A DNA stretch of 64,000 nt from Roseibium aggregatum. GTDB taxonomy: Bacteria > Pseudomonadota > Alphaproteobacteria > Rhizobiales > Stappiaceae. Below, one piece after another: positions 9,801 to 19,107 of this stretch. The number at the start of each line of letters is the position of its first letter. Within the stretch, counting starts at the first letter, position 1. The stretch lies in contig NZ_JABFCZ010000001.1 of the NCBI RefSeq assembly GCF_014692675.1, positions 1-64,000 of the forward strand, in the 5' to 3' direction. Under the pieces are notes generated by a model that did not search any database, was not told where the DNA came from, and saw nothing but the letters and a program-made list of their open reading frames with translations. Both the position numbers and the translations under genes were made by a program.

Positions 9801-11789
9801 ACGGCGACCGGCGCCCAGGTCGCCCACACGTTTGCGACCGGAGGCAGCTTCCCCGTGGTCCTGACCGTCAGCGACGGCACCGGTCTTGCCAACGGGACCG
9901 ACCGGGATGCGCTCACTGTCACGATCAACAATCCACCCGTTGCCGTTGCCGGCGAGAACCAGAGGCTTTGCACCGGCGACATCCTGGTCCTTGACGGCAG
10001 CAAATCGTCCGATCCGGACGGCGGTGTCCTGAAATACGCCTGGGACTTCGGCGACGGTTCCGGTTCCGATATCGTCAACCCGACCAAGACCTACCGGCGC
10101 GGCGGCGTCTATCCGGTCACACTGACGGTGACCGACGATTCCGGCCTCGGCAATGCCAGCGCACGCGACCAGATCGCCGTGACCGTCGACCAGGCCCCGG
10201 TCGCGGATGCGGGCCCGGACATCAAGATCTGCGCCAATACGGAAGCGACCTTCGACGGCTCCAGGTCCTGGGATGCGGACGGCGTCGTCAACCGGTTCCT
10301 GTGGGACTTCGGTGACGGCGGATCGAGCGGCGGCGACAAGCCGAAACATACCTACCGGCGGGCCGGCACCTATCGGGCCCAGCTGACCATCGAGGGCGAC
10401 CGGGTCGGCCAGTGCGACATCCGCGCCACGGATGAGGTGAATGTCGAAGTCATTGCAGCCCCGGTGCCGCTGATCGAAGCCGTATCGGCGTTTCCGGTCG
10501 GCGAGGCGGTCAGTTTCGACGGGTCGCGTTCCTATCTGGACGGCGGTGTGGTCACCGGCTGGTCCTGGGACTTCGGCGACGGCACGCTGGCCGACGGCGC
10601 CCTGCAGAAGCATGTCTTTGCCAAACCGGGCACCTACCGCGTGGCCCTGACGGTCGACAGCACGGCCAAGTCGGACGAATGCCACATGATCACCGGCTAT
10701 CACCTGATCACGGTCAACGCACCGCCGGTTGCCGATGCCGGCAAGGACATCGTCGTCGGTGTCAACGAGGAATTCGTACTTGACGGCTCCGGCTCCAGCG
10801 ACCCGGAAGGGGCGATTGCAAGTTACGCCTGGGATCTGGGCGACGGCGCGAAGGCTGAAGGGGTCGCCATCCGTCACCGTTACAGCAAGCCCGGCGTTTA
10901 TGACGTCAAGCTGACCGTGACCGACACGGCGGGACTTTCCAATTCCAGCGCAAGCGATACGGTCACCGTGATCGTTCAGGACGGCGCCACGGCGGTTCTG
11001 GACGCACCGGACGCGGTTTGCGTCGGCGAGCAGGTTACCCTTTCGGCCGCCCGCTCCACCAGTCCGGAAGCACCGATCAGCGCCTTCAGCTGGTCCTTCG
11101 GGGACGGCACCACCGCCGATGCGGAAAAGGTCACCAGACGCTTCGTCTCGCCGGGACGGTACAACGTCTCCGTACTGGTCGACGACGGCAAGGGCCGGAC
11201 GTCCAGCCAGCGGCAGGCCTCCAAGGTCATCCTGGTCAACCAGCCGCCGATCGCGGTTGCGGGACGCAATCTCAATGCCTGCCCGGGGGCGCCGGTCGCC
11301 TTCGACGCCAGCGCCTCGAGCGATCCGGACGGCAAGATCTCCCGGGCCGAGTGGGACTTCGGCGACGGCGAGACCGCGGTCGGCATGACCCCGGAACACA
11401 CCTACGCCAGACCCGGCACCTATGACGTCACGCTGAAGGTGATCGACGACTCCGGTTCTTCATGCAATGCGCGCGAGGACAAGATGACTGTCATCGTCAA
11501 CACGCCGCCGACGGCCGATGCCGGCCCCGACCGGGAAGTGTTCACCGGCGGTGCGAACGATGCGGAAATCTTCAGCGCCTGGCGGTCCTACGATGCCGAC
11601 GGAACGGACCTGTCCCATACCTGGGACTTCGGTCCGGACGGCCAGCAGTCGGGAGAACGGGTGGCTCACAGTTTCTCCGCCCCGGGCGACTATGAGGTCA
11701 AGCTGACGGTTTCCGACGGATCCGGCCTTTCCTGCGGCACCGCTTCTGATACGATCAGGGTGAAGGTGCGGGAAAGAGAAGCTTACTAG
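6873..11789 (+). CDS. Large exported protein with 15 PKD repeats
   Basis: 1638-residue exported protein. The signal peptide has an RRKKK n-region and cleavage near ASA-QQ (about residue 44). About 280 residues without a recognised domain follow, then an uninterrupted array of PKD (Ig-like) domains from about residue 327 to the end. I count 15 copies of the WDFGDG-type core. Copy 7 is degenerate (WDIAGMDEP) and copy 15 is changed (WDFGPDG). Cysteines near both ends of some repeats (for example copies 10 and 14) suggest intradomain disulfides. There is no C-terminal anchor or sortase-like signal. An elongated adhesive or sensing rod is inferred. It is coupled to the FecR gene upstream and followed by a cyclase gene. 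Confidence 0.88.
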   Translation: MTGMVAGMFSVEARRFRNIRRKKKALATALLLAPLASVAPASAQQAKPIDVPLLVTYGADAPTREGDPTHRQIIYIELPASLKERVYLRLFDPESGGDHDLLYGPANSETRFALYGGDGAFAGDTAAADKDTPAEITGGTLLAEKTYTDDARTDGQWITMALFSPEEGEKRGDKRIFRLNVEGKSGNDGNLYGVAISLRDRRAVPPEGVKLFSYAPTIRVPNKTTLTELRFQVPDQETELSIDNFDAAYGKLNLTTAFRSVPLKPSGQDQWRSETVRLLPDEQGQPAAITLQGGSEIPNDATFYITVKADRFLPLDLPPFNWIPNRRPEIKATATFLDGCRAVAFDASQTRDPDGNRLSFKWIFSDDTVMTGPAVVKDYDKTGHFKERLEVRDDSGQIGNGSAKTLEVSVKHPPVARIEAPAIVGTGESVLFNAGTSSSEAADISHFNWHFNDGFTAQGPKVTRVFEHPGDYLVSLTVTDDSGHPCDNGTIEIPIRVNAQPVAEAGPDRRTDVGTRLSFDAGKSYDTDGKITSYHWDMGDGTKLDGASVGHAFKTPGTYDVALTVQDDAGVSNSKATDTAQVIVNAPPVPIAGDDRNVAIGEVITFDGSRSRDPDGKLISYHWDLGDGTSANGETITYAFAKPGTYQVRLSVTDDSGTKTRGRSDTLSVRVNAPPVAVAGDNQVVTASAVHFDGSGSSDADDSISDYHWDFGDGTTGTGETPTHVYKTPGTYDVRLTVTDASGTIRNTASDTMQVVVNTPPIADAGPDLIGAPGEELTFQGNRSIDPDGDISAYEWDFKDGTLETGEIATHAFEKPGRYFVRLKVTDNTGQAQAVDYDEAEVIINAPPVADAGDDIRVAPGELFTLDAGRSSDSDGTVTDYRWDIAGMDEPVYAKTHEMKFDEPGTYTAMLTVSDDSGADNSLAEDEVTIRVNHQPTADAGQDVFTAKSLVIFDGGASSDPDGDGLSYTWDFGDGTTATGAQVAHTFATGGSFPVVLTVSDGTGLANGTDRDALTVTINNPPVAVAGENQRLCTGDILVLDGSKSSDPDGGVLKYAWDFGDGSGSDIVNPTKTYRRGGVYPVTLTVTDDSGLGNASARDQIAVTVDQAPVADAGPDIKICANTEATFDGSRSWDADGVVNRFLWDFGDGGSSGGDKPKHTYRRAGTYRAQLTIEGDRVGQCDIRATDEVNVEVIAAPVPLIEAVSAFPVGEAVSFDGSRSYLDGGVVTGWSWDFGDGTLADGALQKHVFAKPGTYRVALTVDSTAKSDECHMITGYHLITVNAPPVADAGKDIVVGVNEEFVLDGSGSSDPEGAIASYAWDLGDGAKAEGVAIRHRYSKPGVYDVKLTVTDTAGLSNSSASDTVTVIVQDGATAVLDAPDAVCVGEQVTLSAARSTSPEAPISAFSWSFGDGTTADAEKVTRRFVSPGRYNVSVLVDDGKGRTSSQRQASKVILVNQPPIAVAGRNLNACPGAPVAFDASASSDPDGKISRAEWDFGDGETAVGMTPEHTYARPGTYDVTLKVIDDSGSSCNAREDKMTVIVNTPPTADAGPDREVFTGGANDAEIFSAWRSYDADGTDLSHTWDFGPDGQQSGERVAHSFSAPGDYEVKLTVSDGSGLSCGTASDTIRVKVREREAY

Positions 11790-11813
11790 GGGTACTTACC
11801 CTGAGCTTCATTT

Positions 11814-11840
11814 GGGCCCCGCACCTGTGGTGGGGACCCC
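11814..11840 (+). promoter_or_regulatory. GC-rich hairpin between the PKD gene and the cyclase gene
   Basis: An imperfect but very GC-rich dyad (GGGCCCC-G-CACC, 3-base loop, GGTGGGG-A-CCC) sits in the 56-bp gap, ending 5 bases before the cyclase ATG. It lacks a T tract, so attenuation, RNA processing or partial occlusion of the weak ribosome-binding site is more likely than full termination. Confidence 0.35.
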
Positions 11841-11845
11841 TTGGA

Positions 11846-13630
11846 ATGCGGCTGACACTTCGCAAGAAGCTTCTTCTATTCGCTGTTGCGATTGCGGTTT
11901 TACCGTTGCTGATCGCGGGCCAGACCCTGATCCGGATCGCCCGTGACGAACTGAAAAGCTCCGCCAACGACCAGCTGACGGAAACCGCCCGGCAGGTAAC
12001 GACCGAAATCAACAGCGTCTACAGCAATGCGTGGGCCGCGCCGCTGTCGCTGATCGCCAATGCGGTCGACAATGAAAAATTGAGTGTCGATGCCAAGATC
12101 GCGGTCCTGACCCTCGGCATCGCGGAGCTGCCGGACATCGTCGCGCTGCAGATCACCGTGGAAGGCAGTACACGGCCCCTGCTGGTCACCCGGGAAGGCT
12201 TCTCAAAGACGCTCGATGAGGCCGGGCTCGATCCCAAGGCGGTTTTAAGGCTCAATCCGGCAACGATCGAGGACTACAGGCAGGGAAACGAAAATCTCTC
12301 CCGCCAGGTCCAGCATCTGGACGGCACCGACATATGGCTCGCCTCCATCATCCTGCCGCTGAAAAATCCGCTGAACGGCAGGCCTGCCACCCTGTCGGCC
12401 CGTATCGACATCAGCCGGATCCGGGACTTCATCGACGCCCACGCCTTCACGAAGATCGGCACGATCACCATCGTCAACAAGCACGGTCAGCGTATCTTCG
12501 CGTCCGGCGAGGATGACTTGTCCGATTTCGACATCGTCGACGAGGCGACCAACCTGCTTGCCCTGCAGACGCGGGTGATCAGCGTCAAACCCTATGCCCG
12601 GCCCGACGGCGAGGTCATGCTGGGCGCCTTTTCCTTCCCCGACCCATTCGACTGGGCGGTGATTGCGGAAAAAAGCGAGGCAGCAGCCTATTACACCATC
12701 GATGTCATGACCCGGAACCTGATCATCTGGGTGGGCGCGGGACTGCTGGTCGCCGGCCTTGGCGCGATCCTGTTCTCGCTCGGCATTTCGCGGCCGATCC
12801 TGAAAATCGGCCAGGCGGCCATCGAAGTCGGGAAGGGCAATTTCCAGGCGCGGGTCACGGGCGTGAAAAGCCGGGATGAAATCGGCGAACTTGCCGGCCG
12901 CATCAACGAGATGATCGTGCAGATCAACGAGCGCTTCCAATTGGCGAAATTCGTATCCCACGGCACCATCGACGCCATCCAGGATTCCACCGACGGCAGC
13001 GTGCGGCTCGGCGGTTCCCGCAAGCGGGCTGCGATCCTGTTCGCCGATATCCGAGGCTACACGGCCTTTTCCGAAAGCCGCGAGCCGGAAGTGGTCGTCG
13101 AGGTGCTGAACCATTATTTCGCTTACCAGGGCGAGGCAGTCGCGCGAAATAACGGCGATATCGACAAGTTCGTCGGCGACCAGATCATGGCCGTGTTCCA
13201 CGGCCCCGAGATGAGTGCGGACGCGGTGCGCTGCGCGGCCGAAATCCAGGACATCATGGAGGCTTCCTCCAGGGAAAATCCGGACTGGGTACTCGATATC
13301 GGGATCGGCATCGATGTGGGCGATGTGGTCGTCGGCGCCATGGGCAGCCCGGAGCGGATGGACTACACGGTTCTGGGCGACCGCGTGAACCTGGCCGCAC
13401 GCCTGTGCTCGGCAGCCGCGCCGAAGGAGACCATGATTTCCGATGCGGTCTACGAGGACATCAAGCACATGGACGAATTCGGCTTCGCGCCGCTCGCACC
13501 GATCAACGTGAAGGGCAAGTCCCAGCCGATCTCCGTTTACGCGGTGGAACTGGTCAAGCTGCCGGACGAAGAAGCTGATATGCCGGCCGATCAGGAACCG
13601 GTCGAGGAGCCGAGCCAGGCCGGGCAGTGA
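11846..13630 (+). CDS. Membrane adenylate/guanylate cyclase with extracytoplasmic sensor and HAMP
   Basis: Predicted receptor cyclase, 594 residues. It has a transmembrane helix (about 7-25), a roughly 260-residue periplasmic sensor of Cache type by architecture, a second helix (about 290-312), HAMP (about 313-365) and a class III cyclase domain (about 388-570). Catalytic features are intact: metal Asp in FADIRGYT, second metal Asp in KFVGDQIMAVF, and the Asn/Arg pair in NLAARL. Lys in DKFVGDQ together with Asp in MDYTVLGD fits ATP rather than GTP. It has a Pro/Glu-rich tail. Position after the FecR and PKD genes suggests the three form one envelope-sensing unit. Confidence 0.9.
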   Translation: MRLTLRKKLLLFAVAIAVLPLLIAGQTLIRIARDELKSSANDQLTETARQVTTEINSVYSNAWAAPLSLIANAVDNEKLSVDAKIAVLTLGIAELPDIVALQITVEGSTRPLLVTREGFSKTLDEAGLDPKAVLRLNPATIEDYRQGNENLSRQVQHLDGTDIWLASIILPLKNPLNGRPATLSARIDISRIRDFIDAHAFTKIGTITIVNKHGQRIFASGEDDLSDFDIVDEATNLLALQTRVISVKPYARPDGEVMLGAFSFPDPFDWAVIAEKSEAAAYYTIDVMTRNLIIWVGAGLLVAGLGAILFSLGISRPILKIGQAAIEVGKGNFQARVTGVKSRDEIGELAGRINEMIVQINERFQLAKFVSHGTIDAIQDSTDGSVRLGGSRKRAAILFADIRGYTAFSESREPEVVVEVLNHYFAYQGEAVARNNGDIDKFVGDQIMAVFHGPEMSADAVRCAAEIQDIMEASSRENPDWVLDIGIGIDVGDVVVGAMGSPERMDYTVLGDRVNLAARLCSAAAPKETMISDAVYEDIKHMDEFGFAPLAPINVKGKSQPISVYAVELVKLPDEEADMPADQEPVEEPSQAGQ

Positions 13631-13676
13631 GGCCCATACGCGTTGCGGCTTGTCCGCGGGCAACTGATCGCGATAC

Positions 13677-14705
13677 TCAGATCATGCTGTCGAGCAGCTC
13701 GCCCTCACCGATCCGGCCCAGCACCCGGCCCTCTTCGGCGACCAGGATCTCGGTCTCCGACTGGCGTTTCAGCTTGATGACATCGCGCAACGGTGTCGCG
13801 GCAAGACAGGTGACCGCACCTTCCGGCACCGGTGTCCGGTCGCAGGCGGACATGATGTCCTTGGCCCGCAGCACATTGAGCGGGTTCATGTGGCCGACGA
13901 AATCGGCGACATAGTCGTTGGCCGGTTTCCTGACGATTTCCTGCGGGGTGCCGAGCTGGATGACCCGCCCGCCGTCCATGATCGCGATCCGGGAACCGAT
14001 CTTGGCGGCTTCGTCCAGGTCGTGGCTGACAAAAATGATCGTGCGGTTGAGGCTCGCCTGAAAGTCCAGAAGCTCGTCCTGCAGACGGTCGCGGATCAGC
14101 GGATCGAGCGCGGAAAACGGTTCGTCCATCAAGAGGACCGGCGCTTCGGTGGCAAAGGCCCGGGCCAGACCCACCCGCTGCTGCATGCCGCCGGAAAGTT
14201 CGTGCACCTGCATTCCGCCCCAGCCCTCAAGGCCGACAAGTTTAAGCTGATGAGACACCTTTTCGCGCCGCTCGGCGGGTTTCATGCCTGACAGTTCGAG
14301 ACCAAAGCCGACGTTTTCGGCGACTGTCCGCCAGGGCAGGAGAGCGAATTGCTGGAACACCATGGCAATGCGGTGCCGGCGCAGCTGGCGCAATTCCTCT
14401 TGCGAACAGGTCGCCGGATTGACGGTCTTGTCGCCATTGCGGACGAGCACCTCGCCCCGGATCACCGGATTGAGGCCGTTGACGGCCCGAAGCAACGTTG
14501 ACTTGCCCGATCCGGACAGGCCCATCAGGACGATCACCTCGCCCTCGTTGATATCGAACGTCGCACCGGCCACACCGAGGACCTGGCCGGTCTTGTCCTG
14601 GATTTCCGCCCGGTTCATGCCTGCATCGATCAGCGGCAAAGCGGTTTGCGGCTTGCTGCCGAAGACGATATCGACATTGTTGAAGGAAACGACCGGCTCC
14701 GTCAT
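13677..14705 (-). CDS. choV: Choline ABC transporter ATP-binding protein
   Basis: 342-residue ATPase of the quaternary-amine (OpuAA/ProV/ChoV) type. Walker A is GLSGSGKST, the ABC signature is LSGGMQQRVGLARA and Walker B is LLMDEPFSALD. After the ATPase domain a roughly 80-residue tail reaches residue 342, corresponding to the shortened CBS-like regulatory tail of this subfamily. The N-terminal insert before Walker A (VFGSKPQTALPLIDAG) is typical. Its ATG shares one base with the choW stop (TGATG), giving a coupled choX-choW-choV operon. Choline is the expected substrate, since the bet genes lie next door. Confidence 0.92.
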   Translation of the reverse strand: MTEPVVSFNNVDIVFGSKPQTALPLIDAGMNRAEIQDKTGQVLGVAGATFDINEGEVIVLMGLSGSGKSTLLRAVNGLNPVIRGEVLVRNGDKTVNPATCSQEELRQLRRHRIAMVFQQFALLPWRTVAENVGFGLELSGMKPAERREKVSHQLKLVGLEGWGGMQVHELSGGMQQRVGLARAFATEAPVLLMDEPFSALDPLIRDRLQDELLDFQASLNRTIIFVSHDLDEAAKIGSRIAIMDGGRVIQLGTPQEIVRKPANDYVADFVGHMNPLNVLRAKDIMSACDRTPVPEGAVTCLAATPLRDVIKLKRQSETEILVAEEGRVLGRIGEGELLDSMI

Positions 14706-15550
14706 CAGCGCCCTCCCTCACCGGACTTCGTGCGGAAGAACCGGTCGAGCACGATGGCGACGAGGACGATGGCGACGCCAACCTCGAACCCCTTGGCGAT
14801 GTTGACCGTATTCAGAGCCCGGAGCGTCGGTACGCCGAGACCGTCCGCCCCGACCAGGGCTGCGATCACCACCATGGAAAGCGACAGCATGATCGTCTGG
14901 GTGAGGCCGGCCATGATCTGCGGCAGGGCATAGGTCAGTTCCACCTTCCACAGAAGCTGGGACCTGGTCGCGCCGAAGGCCTGGCCTGCTTCCAGGAGTT
15001 GGACGGGTGTGGACGAGACACCGAGCTGGGTTAACCGGATCGGCGCTGGAATGGCGAAGATCACGGTTGCGATCAGGCCTGGAACCATGCCCAGCCCGAA
15101 CAGGATCAGGGCCGGGATCAGATAGACGAAGGTCGGGATCGTCTGCATCAGGTCGAGGATCGGCCGGAGCGCGGCATAGAGTTTCGGGCGGTGCGCTGCA
15201 GCCACGCCGATCGGCACCCCGACCACCATGCAGACCACCGACGCACCGATCACAAGCGCCAGCGTTTCGGTGGTCTCTTCCCAGTAGCCCTGATTGATGA
15301 TCAGCAGCAGCGAAGCCAGAACGAACAGCGGGAAGGAAATGTTGCGCCGTACGAACCAGGCCAGGCTGGTCACGGCAACGACAACGAAAAGCGGGTGCGG
15401 CGCCTGCAACACCCACAGGATCCCGTCAATCATCGCTGCGAGCGCATAGGAGATGCCATCGAAGAACCAGGCGGCGTTGTCGGTCAGCCAGTCGACGACC
15501 GCCTTGGCCCCCTTGCCGATCGGGATCTTGTTATCAGTCAGCCATTCCAA
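14705..15550 (-). CDS. choW: Choline ABC transporter permease
   Basis: 281-residue inner-membrane permease of the ProW/OpuAB type with a six- to seven-span hydrophobic pattern. The coupling loop GAxxxQLLWKVELTYALPQIMAGL matches the EAA motif contacting the ATPase. The long N-terminal hydrophilic stretch before the first span (about 30 residues) is normal for the family. It lies between the binding-protein gene (86-bp gap) and choV (one-base overlap). Confidence 0.92.
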   Translation of the reverse strand: MEWLTDNKIPIGKGAKAVVDWLTDNAAWFFDGISYALAAMIDGILWVLQAPHPLFVVVAVTSLAWFVRRNISFPLFVLASLLLIINQGYWEETTETLALVIGASVVCMVVGVPIGVAAAHRPKLYAALRPILDLMQTIPTFVYLIPALILFGLGMVPGLIATVIFAIPAPIRLTQLGVSSTPVQLLEAGQAFGATRSQLLWKVELTYALPQIMAGLTQTIMLSLSMVVIAALVGADGLGVPTLRALNTVNIAKGFEVGVAIVLVAIVLDRFFRTKSGEGGR

Positions 15551-15636
15551 TGAGATGTCCCCGCCCGTCTCAAGTCAGATCAAATCGAAATGTGAGAACG
15601 CCGGAGACGAAAAGCCTCCGGCGTCAATCGTTCGGA

Positions 15637-16581
15637 TCAGAGGCCGAGAGCGCTTTTCACCGCAGCCATCGCATCGCCGCCGTCACGGGTGGTCACACCA
15701 TCGAGCCAGGCTTCGAACGTCGCCGGATGATCCTTGAGCCAGGCCTTGGCCGCATCGGCCGGTTCCTCGCTGTCATCCAGGATCGCGCCCATGATCTCGT
15801 TTTCCATGGCGAGCGTGAATTTCTGGTTCTTCAAAAGCTTGCCGACGTTCGGGCATTCCTCGGTGTAACCGGCGCGCACGTTGGTGTAGACGGTTGCACC
15901 GCCGTAGTTCGGACCGAAATAGTCATCGCCGCCATCGAGATATGCCATATCGAAATTGGCGTTCATCGGGTGCGGTTCCCAGCCGAGGAAGACGATGTCT
16001 TCATCGCGCTTGGTGGCCCGGGCCACCTGGGCAAGCATGCCCTGCTCGGAGGATTCCACCACCTCGAATCCTTTCAGGCCGAAGGCGTCCTCGTCGATCA
16101 TGCCGATGATCAGGCGGTTGCCGTCGTTGCCCGGCTCGATGCCGTAGATCTTGCCGTCCAGGCTGTCCTTGAACTTGGCGATATCGGCGAAGGACTTCAG
16201 GCCCTTGTCATAGGTGTATTTCGGCACGGCGAGCGTGTACTTGGCGCCTTCCAGGTTGACGCCGACGGTCTCGACAGACCCGTCTTCGCGATAGGGCGCA
16301 ATATCGCCTTCCATGGTCGGCATCCAGTTTCCGAGGAAGACGTCAATGTCCTTGTTCTTCAGGGAAACATAGGTCACCGGTACGGACAGGATCTTGATAT
16401 CCGTATCGTAGCCGAGCGCCTTTAGAACGGTCGTGGTCGCCGCCGTGGTCGCGGTGATGTCCGTCCAGCCGACATCGGAGAAGCGAACGGTCTTGCAGCT
16501 GTCAGGTTCTGCAGCGAATGCGGTGCCTGCGACCATGGCCGACAGCGCAAGACCTCCAAGAAACGCGGAAAATTTCTTCAT
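15637..16581 (-). CDS. choX: Choline-binding periplasmic protein
   Basis: Periplasmic solute-binding protein of the choline/glycine-betaine family, 314 residues with a signal peptide ending near AFA-AEPD (about residue 23). Aromatic residues matching the known ChoX choline cage are visible: GWTDI, GNWMP, YT in AKYTLAVP, and FLGWEPHPMN. I choose the ATG at 16581 because AAGGGG precedes it at the right distance; an upstream ATG at 16602 would place the ribosome-binding site inside the gene. First gene of choXWV, divergent from betI across a 207-bp control region. Confidence 0.92.
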   Translation of the reverse strand: MKKFSAFLGGLALSAMVAGTAFAAEPDSCKTVRFSDVGWTDITATTAATTTVLKALGYDTDIKILSVPVTYVSLKNKDIDVFLGNWMPTMEGDIAPYREDGSVETVGVNLEGAKYTLAVPKYTYDKGLKSFADIAKFKDSLDGKIYGIEPGNDGNRLIIGMIDEDAFGLKGFEVVESSEQGMLAQVARATKRDEDIVFLGWEPHPMNANFDMAYLDGGDDYFGPNYGGATVYTNVRAGYTEECPNVGKLLKNQKFTLAMENEIMGAILDDSEEPADAAKAWLKDHPATFEAWLDGVTTRDGGDAMAAVKSALGL

Positions 16582-16736
16582 GGTTTGATCCCCTTTTTGC
16601 ATGCCCTGTTTCCGCTATTGGACAGCAAGATGCCCACCGGAAACAATGGTCTCATTTCGAATTTGCGCGTTTGTCCGCGCTTACCCCTTCGAATTGCGAC
16701 AAATGAAACATCATCCATTATTTTTTACAAGTTTTC

Positions 16737-16754
16737 ATTGATTGGCTGTTCAAT
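16737..16754. promoter_or_regulatory. Candidate BetI operator between choX and betI
   Basis: ATTGA-N8-TCAAT dyad in an AT-rich part of the choX/betI intergenic region, 35 bp before the betI ATG. Its sequence resembles the ATTGA...TCAAT palindromes described for BetI operators in gammaproteobacteria. An 8-bp repeat TTCGAATT also occurs twice in the same gap (16656-16663, 16688-16695). Binding by BetI is inferred from position and dyad shape. Confidence 0.45.
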
Positions 16755-16788
16755 TAAAATTAAGCACGGATCATACGGGAGATCGCAG

Positions 16789-17406
16789 ATGCCCAAGATC
16801 GGTATGGAAGAAGAGCGCCGGCGCAGCCTGATTGCGGCAACCGTGGATGCCATCCACGAGAATGGATTCTGCGATGTCACCATCGCCCAGATCGCCCGCC
16901 GCGCCGGAGTCTCCGGCGGCCTTGCCCATCACTATTTCGGTTCCAAGGACCAGTTGCTGGCCGCAACCATGCGCCATCTCCTGAATGACCTGGGAGAGCA
17001 GATCCGCTCCCGCCTTGCCAGGGCGGAAACCCCTCGCGAGCGGATTTCGGCGATCATCGAGGGCAATTTCGCGCCAGAGCAGTTCCGTGAAGCGGTCATT
17101 GCCGCCTGGCTCGCATTTTACGTTCAGGCGCAGACGACGGAGACGAGCCGGCGCCTGCTGCGGATCTATGCCGCCCGGCTGGCCTCGAACCTGACCTTCA
17201 ACCTCAAGGCCTTCATGCCCGCAAAGGACTCCAAACGGGTCGCCGAGGGAACCGCCTCGATGATCGACGGCGTCTGGATCCGGCGGGCACTGAAGGATGG
17301 CGCACCGGACCCGATGTCCGCGATCCGCATGGTGGAAGACTACGTCGAAGCCCAGATTTTCGTCCACCGGTCAGACACTTCAGGGGCAAGTGGAACCGCG
17401 CGATGA
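16789..17406 (+). CDS. betI: Choline-responsive TetR-family repressor BetI
   Basis: 205-residue TetR-type regulator. The helix-turn-helix is at about residues 28-50 ([28 protein letters not shown]), with the [12 protein letters not shown] wording characteristic of BetI. The start [10 protein letters not shown] is chosen by family alignment and a GGGAGA ribosome-binding site. The open frame upstream (to 16585) is non-coding leader. Its stop overlaps the betA start (ATGA). BetI normally represses the bet genes and often choline uptake until choline binds. Confidence 0.92.
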   Translation: MPKIGMEEERRRSLIAATVDAIHENGFCDVTIAQIARRAGVSGGLAHHYFGSKDQLLAATMRHLLNDLGEQIRSRLARAETPRERISAIIEGNFAPEQFREAVIAAWLAFYVQAQTTETSRRLLRIYAARLASNLTFNLKAFMPAKDSKRVAEGTASMIDGVWIRRALKDGAPDPMSAIRMVEDYVEAQIFVHRSDTSGASGTAR

Positions 17407-19061
17407 GCGACACTTTCGACTTCGTCATTGTCGGCGCCGGTTCGGCCGGCTGCGCGCTCGCCTACCGGCTGTCGGAAGATCCGTCCGTCTCCGTCCTGGT
17501 GCTGGAATACGGCGGCAGCGACGCCGGACCCTTCATCCAGATGCCGGCGGCCCTGTCTTATCCGATGAACATGTCCCAGTACGACTGGGGCTATGACAGC
17601 GATCCCGAACCCCATCTGGGCGGACGGCGGCTCGCGACGCCGCGCGGCAAGGTGATCGGCGGGTCGTCGTCGATCAACGGCATGGTCTATGTGCGCGGCC
17701 ACGCCCGCGACTTCGACACCTGGGAAGAACTGGGCGCCGCCGGATGGGGCTTTAAAAACGTACTGCCCTATTACAAGCGCCTGGAACACGCGCACGGGGT
17801 CAGCTCCGACTGGCGCGGCACCCACGGCCCCCTGCATGTGACCCGGGGCACCAAATGGAACCCGCTGTTCGACGCCTTCGTCCAGGCCGGCGCGGAAGCC
17901 GGCTACGAGACGACACCCGATTACAACGGGCAGAAACAGGAAGGCTTCGGCGACATGGAGATGACGGTCCGCAAGGGCCGGCGCTGGTCCGCCGCCAACG
18001 CCTATCTGAAACCGGCGCTGAAACGGCAGAACGTCACGCTGATCACCGGCGCCTTCGCCCGCAGGATCCTGTTTGACGGCAAGCGGGCAGCAGGTGTCGA
18101 ATACCAGGCGGGCAAGACAATCCGGTCCGTCGCCTGCCGGCGCGAAGTGATCATCTCGGCCTCCGCCATCAATTCGCCCAAGCTCCTGCTGCAGTCCGGC
18201 ATCGGCCCGGCAACACAGCTTGGCGAGCACGGGATCGACGTGATCGCCGACCGCCCCGGCGTCGGAGAAAACCTGCAGGACCATCTGGAGCTTTATATCC
18301 AGCAGGCCTGCATCCAGCCGATCACGCTCTACAAGCACTGGAACCTGGTTTCCAAGGCCCTGATCGGCGCCCAGTGGCTGTTCACCGGAAAGGGGCTCGG
18401 CGCCTCCAACCAGTTCGAATCCTGCGCCTTCATCCGCTCCAAGGCGGGCGTCGACTATCCGGACATCCAGTTCCACTTCCTGCCCTTCGCCGTGCGTTAT
18501 GACGGCAAGGCGGCCGCGGAAGGCCACGGATACCAGGCGCATGTGGGACCGATGCGCTCCAGGTCGCGCGGCCGGGTCAGACTGACCTCCGCCGATCCTC
18601 TGGCCAAGCCGTCGATCCTGTTCAATTACATGTCCGAGGTGAGCGACTGGCAGGATTTCAGAACCTGTATCCGCCTGACCCGGGAAATCTTCGCCCAAGA
18701 GGCCTTCGCCCCCTACCGGGGCAAGGAAATCCAGCCGGGAGCCGCCGTTCAAAGCGATGAAGACCTGGACGATTTTATCCGCGAGCACGTCGAAAGCGCC
18801 TATCATCCGTGCGGAACGTGCCGGATGGGACAGGCGAGCGACCCCATGGCCGTCGTCGACCCGGAGTGCCGGGTGATCGGTGTGGACGGGCTTCGGGTTG
18901 CCGACAGCTCGATCTTTCCGCAGATCACCAACGGCAATCTGAACGCCCCGTCGATCATGGTGGGCGAAAAAGCGGCCGACCACATTCTCGGCAAGGATCC
19001 CCTGCCCGCCTCCAATGCGGAACCGTGGATCCATCCGGAATGGGAAACGCACCAGCGGTAG
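17403..19061 (+). CDS. betA: Choline dehydrogenase
   Basis: GMC-family FAD flavoenzyme oxidising choline to betaine aldehyde, probably membrane-associated. 552 residues, the family norm. The FAD-binding VGAGSAGC motif is near residue 10, [15 protein letters not shown] (GMC signature 1) near 85, and signature 2 ([18 protein letters not shown]) near 257. The active-site His segment HPCGTCRMG lies near 465. Coupled by ATGA to betI and followed by betB after a 46-bp gap. No betC (choline sulfatase) gene is inserted, unlike rhizobial betICBA operons. Confidence 0.95.
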   Translation: MSDTFDFVIVGAGSAGCALAYRLSEDPSVSVLVLEYGGSDAGPFIQMPAALSYPMNMSQYDWGYDSDPEPHLGGRRLATPRGKVIGGSSSINGMVYVRGHARDFDTWEELGAAGWGFKNVLPYYKRLEHAHGVSSDWRGTHGPLHVTRGTKWNPLFDAFVQAGAEAGYETTPDYNGQKQEGFGDMEMTVRKGRRWSAANAYLKPALKRQNVTLITGAFARRILFDGKRAAGVEYQAGKTIRSVACRREVIISASAINSPKLLLQSGIGPATQLGEHGIDVIADRPGVGENLQDHLELYIQQACIQPITLYKHWNLVSKALIGAQWLFTGKGLGASNQFESCAFIRSKAGVDYPDIQFHFLPFAVRYDGKAAAEGHGYQAHVGPMRSRSRGRVRLTSADPLAKPSILFNYMSEVSDWQDFRTCIRLTREIFAQEAFAPYRGKEIQPGAAVQSDEDLDDFIREHVESAYHPCGTCRMGQASDPMAVVDPECRVIGVDGLRVADSSIFPQITNGNLNAPSIMVGEKAADHILGKDPLPASNAEPWIHPEWETHQR

Positions 19062-19107
19062 CGACCGCGTTTCGGCGAAAACAACGAGCGAACGCAAGAA
19101 GACGCAG

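Noticed and set aside
8955..11399. 814-codon open frame on the minus strand inside the PKD gene
   Set aside because: It mirrors the repeat array of the plus-strand gene, has no recognisable domains and no ribosome-binding site. High GC and repeated codon pattern keep the opposite frame open.
7853..11780. The regular DNA periodicity of the PKD gene considered as a repeat array or CRISPR-like element
   Set aside because: The repeats are protein domains of about 85 codons with diverged DNA, without identical short repeats and spacers.
12245..13663. 472-codon minus-strand frame opposite the cyclase gene, and a similar one at 5158-6621 opposite the FecR gene
   Set aside because: Both are shadows of well-supported genes and show no family features.
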